The notes beneath the pieces were generated by a model. It searched no databases and was not told the DNA's origin. It saw only the letters and a program-made list of their open reading frames with translations. Below, piece by piece: positions 1 through 10,741 of a stretch of DNA of 64,000 nt (position 1 is the first letter of the stretch; each line of letters opens with the position of its first letter). The translations under genes were made by a program, and so were the position numbers. The stretch is from positions 1,488,001-1,552,000 of the forward strand of contig JAVTVJ010000033.1 of assembly GCA_034509425.1 (NCBI GenBank), in the 5' to 3' direction. The DNA comes from Eopsaltria australis. Taxonomy: Eukaryota > Chordata > Aves > Passeriformes > Petroicidae.

Positions 1-2025
1 CCATTGAAAAATAACATGGGATTAGTCCTAGGAGGCCCCATATGGAGCAGCAAATCTCAAACAAGTTCAGATTCATCTGGAAGTTTATCATCCCCCTAGT
101 TACAGTCTTCCAAACTGAGGTTCCAGGCAGCCTAGTGTCCGTCATCAGTGTTAAAGACAGAGACGTACTTGAGGTGACTGACTTCATCAAATAAAAAAAT
201 TATCTGTAAACCTCTTTGTGCTGTTAATATATTTAAAAATTCTTGAAAGAATTATTGAAATAAAATAAGAAACAGGATTACCAAATAAACAAGATTACAT
301 TCCATTGTTGCTTCACCAAATAGTAGCTGCAACTATGCACATTAATTAGTCTAAATTCCATGTAGGGATTTATTCTCATAAGAGATTTTGGTGCAAAAAA
401 TGTATTTTCAGACTCTTGCTCAGCAGCAGATCTAGCAGCAACTGTAAAAAGTTTCTGCCAGTTCAGCTGAGGCTGAAACAGAAGTTGTGGTCAGGGTAGG
501 TGGAATTCCTAAGGGAGTCTGGGCATGGAGAGTAGGACCTGCAAGTGACCCCAAGACCCTGGCTCTCTCTGTTACCAAATTGATGGAAAGTCTCATGAAT
601 AATTTTACCCACTTGACAGTGTTCCCTTTTATTGCTCCAGGATAGGGAATTTGAGCAAGCAAGGGTTGCAGGTTGTTTGCATATTTAGAAAGCAACACTG
701 TTGTATGGATAATAGCACAAAAATGATCATCCCACACCAGTCGCCTCAGTGCTGGAAAACAGACACAGACATTTAACTTATCAGTATGGATAGAGCAGAG
801 ATGTGTTAGAACTCATAAAAAGGTGATGGCTGTGCTCTGCACAGGCAATGGTGCTTGTTCAGGTGTTGAAAGCAGTTCAGTTGAAACACTGTGGAGCCAG
901 CTAACACTGAACAGGGATTTATCTGACTAAGGGCCTTTATCTCTCTCCTTCCCTTCCCACTGAAATCACCCAGTGCACAGTAAATGCTTCTGATTTTGTG
1001 GGGGTTTAGCTGTTCTACAGCAGTGCTCCTTTCTCCACAGCTGGACTGGATTTACCTTGCAGTGAAGCCTTCTATTTAGAAGTACTGCTAGGTTGACAGT
1101 GTGGATGAGATTCATCTTATGAATATGTCTGGATCCAGAGCAGGCACCTTCAACTGCACTTGTAGTTACTAGGATGAAATGGAAAGTCTTGGGTGCAACC
1201 CATTCCACAGTGAAATAAAAAAAATTAATTGGGAGCATAGTGCTCATTACATTCTATTTTTTTTCCTCTTGATATATATAAAAGACCTAGATGTGACTAG
1301 TTTAGATGTACAATGCATCTATCTAAACATTGGTTAGATGGCTTTCACAGCTTTTTTTTTCTGTTGATTTTATTTTAAAAAGTAATTCTTTATTTCAAAA
1401 AGTAATTCATGTTACCTGATGAGTTCCAAATCAACTCTGCAGTGCTGTAATAAATATAATTATTATGGTAATTATTTACAATCTCCACTAAAGTTAAAAT
1501 GCTGTATGATAATGCAGAGACAGAGGAGGTCACCAGCTGTTTATGCTTCTGAAAACAGGAAGAATTCACTCACTTCTACGCAAAAGAATCTTCCGAAATG
1601 CTATGAAAATGGAGCTGAAATATATTCTGTGCTGTTTCTCTGCACCAGGAGACCATTATCATGATAATTTAACACCTGTATCACTGATTTTTGGTAGTGC
1701 AACCTGTAATCATAGTCTGAAGTGATCCCTGAAGCAGTTATAATTTAGATTACAGTTTAAAATAAAACAGTATTAGTTCTGAGCTGTTGGATCACAGAAT
1801 GTGGAACACCTCACCAAGCGATGATTGCGATAAGCAGGATTTGCCACAAAGGAGGGGGATATCGTAATTCTGCATTCTTGAAATGTAGTCAGACTTGACT
1901 AAGCTTGTTTCTTGGGTAGGATGGCCCATTTTTGGCAGGGTGTTACCATGCAGAATGCTTTCATGAGGCATCTCTCTGGTAGTTTTGTTTAAAATGGGCC
2001 CAGTAGACACTGCTGATTTACCTCC
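1..2025. other. AT-rich non-coding DNA, nothing recognised
   Basis: No repeat family, RNA gene or credible coding frame was recognised. The open frames here (for example minus 432-737 and minus 966-1247) are short, lack any domain, and show no codon pattern that sets them apart from chance. Short homopolymer T runs occur near 1256-1264 and 1351-1360. Confidence 0.6.
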
Positions 2026-2029
2026 AGGC

Positions 2030-2262
2030 TGCGATTTTGAAGGGCAGTCAGTATAACTCAGGAAATGGAGGAGTGCTGCGAAAAGAAAGTTATATCAATG
2101 CGACATCGCAGGTATTACACATGGGGAAAAATAACACAGCCAAGCAGAGCTGTCAACACTCCTCTGCGTACCTTCCACCTCTGCTGTCTCACCGATACCG
2201 ACAAAGTCTGGGGGACGGTAGGAACGGCTTAGAAACCCATAAAGCTTTCTGTCGCAAGAGAT
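2030..2262. other. CpG-enriched patch of unknown role
   Basis: About ten CpG dinucleotides fall in roughly 230 bases (for example in gcgatttt, gcgacatcgc, ccgataccgac, gacggtaggaacgg and gtcgcaag). The flanking kilobases hold only a handful each. A 75-codon plus-strand frame (2037-2264) spans the patch, but I recognise no protein family in it. The patch could be a decayed CpG-rich insertion, a small regulatory element or part of an unrecognised transcript. Seen directly: the CpG clustering. The role is unknown. Confidence 0.4.
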
Positions 2263-5200
2263 AAAGGGGAAGAAGGTATCTAAGCTATTCTCCCTGCTTA
2301 TTCTTTTGGAGCTGTTAAGGGGAGGAAAATTAAATCACATCTCCCAAAATGATTATTTGTTTCTGTACTGACAGAAAGCTGCTCTGAATTCTGTGTCCCT
2401 GGATGTGGAACTAGTGCTCTTCTTGGTCCAACATGAATTTTTAGATCATATCCATTCAATCAGCCTAGCAAATTTCTCTAGACTGTATGAGTTCTACTGT
2501 TATCTAAGGACTCAATATTTTTTGCAACATTAGAAGCCTGACAAAAAAATTTAGAAGTTTAGACACCTCCAAATTTAGATAATAGCTGATAAGAAGTACA
2601 CAAATTATGAATCGTCTGAACTAAATCCCTTAAAGTCCTACAGTTTGTGGATCTGACACCTTATGTGCCACACTCCCATTGACTTTTATGCTTAACTGTT
2701 GTTGTGTCATTTCAAAGGAGAACAAAGAAAAGTCAAAATGATTTCATAAAGATTTTGCTATTTCTACATGATAAGATATTAGTGTCTAGCCCAATTAGGG
2801 AAAGCACTCATTTTGTAATTTCTACTGAAAACCAGCTCAAGCCTATCGCTTCTGAATTCAGAAAAAAGCTGTTTTGTGTATCATACTATCAGCAGTAGTA
2901 GCAAGTAGTTCAATTTTATTTTATTTTTCAGACTTTTTCCAAATCAATTCCAAAATAAATATTTTGGAGCTTGAAATGACTTCAGCAAAGCTTGACACAG
3001 TAATAATAGCTCACACTTGTGCTAGTTATTCCCTAACCGGGCCCTTAGCCATATTATTTGCATTTTGTCTTTGCTCACAACTATCCTTCTCATGTTCTTG
3101 TCAAAGCTATTACACTTGCTGTTGCAAAGAAAGGAGGCTATCTGTATTCCTAACATTCTGGGACTGAACAAAGGAGCAAACATTTCTGCACAAAGCTTCT
3201 TTGAGTTATTTAATTTACTTTCTAACAAGAGGAAAGATGACATTGAGCACTCAACAAAGAACAAAAATAATTTCTTAAAATATGAAATGCAAATGATAAT
3301 TCAATCATTAGGAGAAACTTTAATACATTCAGGAAAATTTCATTATGCCTTCTTCACTACAGATTGTGAACTAGTGACTTTAGCAGTGGGGTACAAGAGT
3401 TACGTTTGATTTTGTTATTAGTTTTCATTTGCAGGCTGCCAAAAGATCTACTTAAAAATGTAGATGTTAACCTCTCTTATTCCTTCCATTTTATTAATAA
3501 TAATTAGAGAAATCCCTTGTCTCAGGAACAAATGGCAAGTTTTCAGTGGGAATAAAACAGAAAAAGCTGCTACTCCCTCTCTACCAAACACTTGTATCCT
3601 CCCTTTATTCATATGCATATTTTAATAACCCATAACTTCCTTTTAATAAAGATGATATCATATTGAAAAAGAGTAAGTTAAAACCATGAGTGACAACTAA
3701 CAAAAGCCATGAGGGTCTGACTTTTAATATCCTTCAAAGACAAATTTTTATACACGTATTCACACTTGGTGTCATTTATTGCAAAAAAAAAATACAGCTG
3801 CAGCTTTTAGTCAACTGGAAGTCTGTGGATGGGCAATTTGTTGTTACAAGAGAAATAAAGAGAATTAAAATTTACAAGAGAAATAAAGTATATCACACAA
3901 TGGCATATTCTGATGGATAAGCTTGGATGTGGCTTCCACTTTTGTAGTTAAGTACAAATGAATAATAGAGTCATAAGGTAAAAAGTTGAAATATTGTACT
4001 AACATTTTTGTGTTGATCACATAAAGGTTCAAAGCAACCTTTGGAGAGTCTCTCTTACCACATCACTTAACAGAATTAATAGGAAGCAATATCAATATCT
4101 GCATTAAAAAAATTACCTCTGAACATAATTTCAACTTCAGTGGTCAGAAATTACACAGACTATATTTCATGCACATAGACTGAATTATCTGAAAAATTTC
4201 TTTCCTGACAGATACTACTACATGAAATAGGTGACTCATGACCTTCACTGATGTTAATTTGAGTCTGTCCTTCCTTAGAAACATGAGAACAGAAAATCTG
4301 GAGAGTGAGGAATAGTATTATGTTATATTTCAACATCTACAATCTATTTTGATACACATGATATGGTTTCAAAACACTTGTATGCACATAAATTCCTGTT
4401 TGGTGGAGAGAGTTTGCCAATAAAAATAAAACAGGTTCCCCCTGTTGCAGAGCGAATTAACAGAGGATTGCCCTTGCTAGCATTTCTTTTTTTTAGCTAG
4501 AATTAGAGACAGACTTTCTCACAACAGACAATTCCCTGTAACATTTAAATGTTTATTAATGTGTCCTTATATTGAATTACAGTAAAGACCACTAGTAGAA
4601 AGGATCAGTCCTCATTTCTATAACAGATGTGTCTGTGTACTTCTGATTGTGCCACTCATGCACCATAACGCACTTCTACTGTACAATTTCTAAGTGCTTC
4701 TGATCTGTCAGTCCAAAATATTTCTGTATCTGTATGTATTTTGGGGTGTGACGACTATAGACCAGCAAAACCATTATTCTGACAAGTGTCCTGAGCTTGG
4801 CATTAGTTGTGCAAACTGCTCGCCTTGCATAGCATTTATTTAAATACTTTATGCTGTGAGTCAGCAGCAGACCTAGTTAATAGGCTTGCAGTGGGTGATC
4901 AGGCCATGAGAATTTTATCAGGAGGATTTAGGGACAGATGTGCTGGTGAGGTGGAGCTGACTGCACAGGCCTAAAACAAGGGAAAGTGTCAGTCTGTGAA
5001 TGTGGCTGGAAAACTGACTATCAAGGCAAATGAAATGCAAGATGGGATGGCATTTGTAAGCTTCATCATCCTCTGTGTTTTGGGATTTCAGAGCCTGTAC
5101 TTTTCTTGAGGAATATACTCCTCTTTTTGCTCTTCCATTCAAATTGATAACCAGGGAGTTGCATCCTCCTTGTCCCACCTGTTTCCAGAGTATCACATGT

Positions 5201-5824
5201 TTTTGGAGGTACTCTGTCCTCCTTACATTTGGCTAACAACATTACTGAAAAGATATATTTGATAATGTTTGCAAGCGCAGACCTGCTTTTGCAATCACTT
5301 TATTCAGTTTCACTGCAACAATGCTCTCCACAATTACTAAGCCTCCAGTCACATTTGTATCTCTCAAAGTTGCTACTCTCCATTGCAAGATCTACAATTT
5401 CCTTCCCTATGCTTTCCTTACTGAACTTCATTCCAAGGAAAAAGATTTCTAGATGGTAATATGTAAAAAGGGCAAAAGTTCTTCCTGCTCTGCTGCTCAA
5501 TCACAGCTCTTCCAAAGCACTCTGGTAAATTTCTCTGCCACTTTACTCTTGAACACGGTTAGGTTATTTACAGCTGATTTACTATTCCAGAGATAAAGTG
5601 GTCTGAGTATAAACTATATATCACTATTTGCTAACACTTAGATGACTGCCAGAACTTAGGTCTTCCTTTTCTATTTTCTGAGGTATTAATGTTTCTGAAG
5701 CCACACGCATAGCATAAATTTACATCAGTGAAGTTCTATCTTATTGACTTTGCATCTATTAATAATATTGTAAATACCTTATCCAATCTAGAAAGTACAG
5801 ATTTGTTTTCTAGCTAAGCATAAT
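2263..5824. other. AT-rich non-coding DNA with one 17-bp direct repeat
   Basis: No gene or transposon was recognised. A perfect 17-base direct repeat beginning ttacaagagaa lies at 3844-3860 and 3872-3888 (period 28). It looks like a small local duplication. The open frames in this stretch (up to 114 codons, plus 3065-3409) have no recognisable domain and overlap one another on both strands. Confidence 0.55.
3844..3888. repeat. Local direct repeat, 17 bp x2
   Basis: Two identical 17-base copies are separated by 11 bases, giving a period of 28. This is typical of a small replication-slippage duplication and no function is implied. Confidence 0.8.
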
Positions 5825-6130
5825 TTTTCTTTTCTTTTCTTTTCTTTTCTTTTCTTTTCTTTTCTTTTCTTTTCTTTTCTTTTCTTTTCTTTTCTTTTCT
5901 TTTCTTTTCTTTTCTTTTCTTTTCTTTTCTTTTCTTTTCTTTTCTTTTCTTTTCTTTTCTTTTCTTTTCTTTTCTTTTCTTTTCTTTTCTTTTCTTTTTC
6001 TTTTCTTTTTCTTTTTCTTTTTCTTTTTCTTTTTCTTTTTCTTTTTCTTTTTCTTTTTCTTTTTCTTTTTCTTTTCTTCTTTCTTTTCTTCTTTCTCTTT
6101 CTTGCTTTCTTTTTTCCATTTTTTCCCCAA
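5825..6130 (+). repeat. (TTTTC)n then (TTTTTC)n microsatellite
   Basis: A pure pentanucleotide TTTTC array runs from about 5825 to 5994 (about 34 units). It then changes to a mostly hexanucleotide TTTTTC array from about 5995 to 6071 (about 13 units, one of them 5 bases). A degenerate C/T-rich tail follows to about 6130. On the minus strand this is GAAAA/GAAAAA purine DNA. It produces long artificial lysine/glutamate frames on the minus strand, which are not genes. The length and purity suggest a highly length-variable locus. Confidence 0.97.
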
Positions 6131-9100
6131 AATGAGTTGTTGGCATTTCTAATGGTAATATGATTTTAATTTTTGCAGCCATGAGTCCCACAGGTAAAGC
6201 ACCTAATGACCACAAATATATAGTAATTTTAAACTAAACTTTTGTAAAATTATATTTAGAAATATTATAGATATTTCAATTGTTTTAAATATAAAGACCA
6301 GGGCAGTAATATCAAATGTCAGTAGCATGTTACTGTAAACTGAGCAGTTTCTCCAGTGACATAATAAGTTACACGTTTTAAATAAGAGTGCTCTTCATGC
6401 TTATTGTTAGTACTGATCCAGAAAGCATAGAATAAGTGTTTTAAATAATTTCCCTACTGAAAATCAATAATTTGTTCAGTTATTATGAGCACAGTGTGTG
6501 ACATAAAAATAGAATAACATTTGCATTAAATTTTCTTCAAGGACTCTTTAGGGAGTCACAAACAGCACAGAACTGCTTTCTCTCCTACATCTTTGGTGAA
6601 CAACATGAAAGCTGAAAGTATTTCAAAACCTAGTCCATACGCCAGTTACATATGTTTTATATTTATTTTTATTATGACAGTGTAGGAAAAAGTGGTGTGC
6701 TAGGCAATAAGTTCAGGATGTGGAAATAAACAAGTAGAAACTCTGTTACTGGGATGATTAAACTGTAATTGCTACTTTCTTTTTCAATCTTCAGGATAAT
6801 ATTTTGATCCTATTTAATGTTCTACAAAAAGAAGCTACATAGGATTATTGTCATTCTTTAAAAAGAAGAGCCTATATTTAAGAATATAGAGAAGAGGCCA
6901 TCCCTGAAAAAACAACTTCCTTTTTATTTTAGTTTTTGGATTGCATTTAACCCCTTCAAATGCTGGATGATATTAGTAATAAAACCATAAATTATATGTA
7001 GCTTGATTTTGCTCAGAATGAACTAATTTAAAAGATTGGATTAATTTCAATTCAGAATTTTTGTTATCAAAACAGATGTTAATGGCAAAACAAATTAGTT
7101 CTTTTATCTAATTACACGGGTAGCTTCAATTATTCTTTGACAACTTCTCAAACAGCATGTTTTTTAAAAGGACCATATTACAAAAACGCTTCTGTTCCTT
7201 CACTACATCCTTTCTACACTTCACTGTTAAATAGAGGCTGAACTTCTTCTACAAGCCTGGATATAGGGAGCTCTCAACTTCTGACTGAAAAAACATATCA
7301 CTGTATTCCCAAGGCACTAACTTGTAGTTAACAAACAGAGGCTTTCAGCAATGGTTTCCATACAGAAACCTTTTGCTGTAACAGAGGAAGTTGTTTCAAT
7401 TTGGGGAATAAATTTATTTACAGATAAACTTTAGTAACATGAATGCAGAAGTGAATTCTGAAAAATATGTTGTACACACTTAGCTGCTTCATCGCCTTTT
7501 TGTGTTATCTAATGTATAATTGATAATTTTAAAAAGTTAGTGAATTGCTATTTTTTTAAAATGTATTTTCCCCCTGATTAATCACTGTCTCAAACTTTGG
7601 TTACTCATGCACAGACTGTTCACAAATTTTAACCAACCAAGCGATGAAATTATTTTTCACCCACTTTGCAGATATGTAAATGACTTTAGAGCAGAAGAAA
7701 TGCTCGATCTCACTGTGAAATATCCTTTCCATTGAGAAAGAAAAAAACCAAAAAAAAACCAAAAAAAAAGACAAGCTGTTTATGCAAAAATTTTCAAACT
7801 ATACCAACCTGCACAAAATAAAAAAAAAAAAAATAAAACAAAAAGCAAAGAAAGGGTGAAGAATAATTTTACCTCATTATTTCACATAAAGGATTATATG
7901 AGTAGAATAAAAATGTCAATTATTTTTTTTTTTTTTCCGTTCTCTGAAAGAAAATGTTCACTTTGACAAAATCACTGGTGTTACTTCCAATATGGCAAGA
8001 TTTTTTTTATGTGCTGTTTCTGTACACCCAAGGAACTTCATGTAACAGCCTGAGATTTCAATCTCACTGCAGAATTTGTCCTTAACAGCAGTCTTCTCTA
8101 ACAGTTGTTATAAAGAATAACATCTCTAATGGCTCTTGCTCTGGCTATGAGGAAGAACCATATAACCTTTTTTATATTTGTTCACTTTTTCCTAAAGCAG
8201 TACAGATTTCAGAAAGCTTCAGATGTGACTAGATATTTGGGAAACATAATTTCTTTTTAGGAACTCCATATGAGGCATTTATGGAGACGTGGAGCACTGA
8301 CTCTTGCTTCTTATAAAAACAGATTATATTGAAGGAGTTTTTATTGGAAACCTATACTATGTTTACACTTTGCTAATCAGCAATACCTTCATGAAAACTG
8401 CACAATCCTCCACCTTCTCATGAAGAGGGTAAAAAGGAGAGGCATAAAAATGTCTCATCTGGAATCAGCTTGGTATTTTGCTAGCTAGTCTGTCCAGAAC
8501 CAAAAAAATTGAAATGCAACCCCCGGACATGTAGAATGTATTAGGGATGGAATAAGAAGTCTTAGCTCTGTAGTTCCTGGCTTTTGTTGGATTATTTTCA
8601 CACAGCTTTTGTATTTAGGGAGGATTATGGCACACATGGTCAATAAGATGACAGTCTTTTTAGACCCCTATAATGCTTCAAGGTGCAGTGTAATTAGTTA
8701 AATATGGAGAGAAAAACCAATCTGAGCCTCATGGCATTTGGAGTTTTAAATAAAAACTTGTTGCACATTTTAACATTTTTTTAACATTTACTGAGAAAAA
8801 TGTATAATGGAAAACCTCATACTCAAAGATCTGGTCTGCCACAGTAACAATTATTCTCAATTTCCTCCATGGTGATCACAGGAGACACTTTAGAGCTATT
8901 ATGATTTTGGTTGAAGTGCATGGGACAGAGCTATTTAATTTCCATGAGATCTTAATATAACTGTTATGATTCCTCCATCAAATGCATTATCGTACATTCT
9001 ACGGTTGTCATGGTGTATTGCACCAATAAATACTACCAAGGAAATTCTTCATGCACAGTTCATTGACATAATAGGCTATAATGGGGGTTTTTTAGTGCTG

Positions 9101-9977
9101 CTATGGTCTACTGTATCAATGCCTGCTGAGGGAGACTTTAAAGCACTCATCCAAGCACACAGGGTAACTGTACATAATAAAAATCTTTATGAAGTTTTTG
9201 GAAATAAGCAATTATTCTGCACTGCACTGTTCATTGTATTTATAAGTGTCAAAATCATTAGCATACACAAGGGACAGATGTGGTATTCAAATTTTCCCTT
9301 AAAGATTGAATTCACTTAACTTTCACAGGCTTCAAGAACCTTCAAGAAAGTTGAGGGGTTTTATGTTGCCTTTCATTTTTCCTAATGTCAAAGTGCAAAA
9401 ACACAGAGGAAAAACTTTACTGTCACTCAATGATCTCATGCTTCTTTATCTTGATCTCAGTATCTTCCCTACATTTTGTAAGAAAGGTACCATTGCCTTA
9501 TCTTCCTATCTGAAAACTATGCCTGTAATTTTTAACTCTTGTCTAAATTTTCTCTCCATGAAATGAATATAGTAGTACCTCCAAAAGACAATTTGGAGGA
9601 ACATCCATAAATTAGGGATGCAAAATGAGTGTGAAGAATGACTCACTGAAGAATTTAGTGTACCTTCCGAGCAAATATCTGCCAGAGGAAATATATCTCA
9701 GTCCTTATGTAGAAAAAACAGACACAGTGTTTTAAGAATTTCAGCTATCTAGTGGAAAAGGGATTAGTTTAGGAAAACAGAAGGGATCTTTCATACTAAA
9801 TAACTAACATACTGAATAACTAACATTTTCTTACATCAGTACCATGCAGCTGTGATTGACACATTAACTTTACTTGAGGTCTGTGAGGAAAGTTTAACTA
9901 CACTCCAGAGATGTACTATAGTACATTCTAGATAATCAGAAAAGTAGGTTTTTTCCTCTTTTTTGTTTTTTGAATGT
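6131..9977. other. AT-rich non-coding DNA, possible conserved block
   Basis: No coding gene was recognised. Low-complexity A-rich runs lie at about 7738-7772 and 7818-7845, and a T run at about 7922-7936. A stretch at about 7015-7140 holds several TAATT/ATTA homeodomain-type cores and could be a conserved non-coding element; this is inference. An imperfect 16-base tandem duplication (one mismatch) is at 9793-9824. Confidence 0.5.
9793..9824. repeat. 16-bp tandem duplication
   Basis: Two adjacent 16-base copies (atactaaataactaac and atactgaataactaac) differ by one base. This is a minor local slippage event. Confidence 0.8.
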
Positions 9978-10440
9978 TGTGGTGGTTTGACCTTGGCTAG
10001 TCTCCAGATGCCATCAAATCATTCTATCACTCACCCTCCATCAACATGACAGAGGAAAAAAATATGGTGAAGAGCTCAATGGGTTTAGATAAGAACAGGA
10101 AGACCACTCAGCATTTACTGTCACAGCAAAAACAGGAGCAACCTGGGGAAATCAATTTAATCTGCTTCCAATTAAACAGAGGAAGATAATAAGAAACAAT
10201 AATGAGTCTAAAAACGCTTTCCCCCCATATCTCTCTTCTTTCCCAGGCTCATCTTGAGTCATGATTCATCTTCTCTGGACAATGCAGAATGGGAAATGGG
10301 GTTTGTGGTCAGTTCATAAGTCTTTGTTTCTGCTGCTCTTTCCTCCTCATGTTCTTCCCTTGCTCCAGCTTGGGGTCCCTCCCACAGGATACAGTCTTCA
10401 TGAACTTGTTTTTCTTCTGCGCTAAGGTCCCCAATCAAGT
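9978..10440 (-). mobile_element. Truncated LTR of an avian ERVL-like endogenous retrovirus
   Basis: Read on the minus strand, this is the 3' two thirds of a bird LTR. The plus-strand left edge TGTGGTGGTTTGACC is the reverse complement of the family's 3' terminus. Inside are diagnostic blocks such as ggggaaatcaatttaat, gttcataagtctttgttt and cttggggtccctcccaca. The upstream (U3) part of the LTR is missing, and a CR1 piece starts about 80 bases beyond the break. The same family recurs at 16745-17528 (minus) and 55370-56290 (plus). No retroviral genes accompany it. The family name is not assigned; ERVL-like is inferred from the 5-bp duplication around the 16.7-kb copy. The right edge is approximate. 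Confidence 0.8.
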
Positions 10441-10517
10441 GGATGAAGGGAAGGCAGCGGATGTAGTTTTACACAGTAGTTTTAGGATAGAGTAATGCTA
10501 GGCACAAGTGCAAGGGA

Positions 10518-10741
10518 GAGAAGTGGCTTGAAAGCTGCCCACAGAAAAGGGTCTGGAGGTGCTGGTCAACAGAACTCTCAATATTAGTCAGCCCTGTCAG
10601 CCAAGAGGGAAAATGAGACACAGCATCACCAGACTGTCAAAAGAGTTAATTTTCTTGCTGTACTCAGCATTGGTGCAGCCTCAGCATAAATACTGTGTGC
10701 AATTATAGGACCTATAATTACAAAAGGACGTGAAGGTCCCT
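10518..10741 (+). mobile_element. CR1 LINE fragment (3' ORF2/UTR part, internal)
   Basis: The plus strand matches the remembered bird CR1 block around 'gaaagctgccca ... aagggtctggaggtgctggt', followed by 'tactcagcattggtgcagcct' and 'aaaaggacgtgaaggtcc'. These correspond to the reverse-transcriptase C-terminal region of CR1 ORF2. The piece lacks both the CR1 3' terminus and the rest of the ORF, and its reading frame is broken by many changes, so it is a dead relic. It lies directly beyond a truncated LTR (9978-10440) of opposite orientation. Confidence 0.8.

Noticed and set aside
1787..1830. 'ggatcacagaatgtggaacacc' looked like a CR1 3' terminus
   Set aside because: Only the first dozen bases fit; the downstream sequence has none of the CR1 blocks.
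5810..6215. Long minus-strand lysine/glutamate/arginine-rich open frames (106 and 133 codons)
   Set aside because: They are translations of the GAAAA/GAAAAA microsatellite in two frames; simple repeats without stops give such frames by default.
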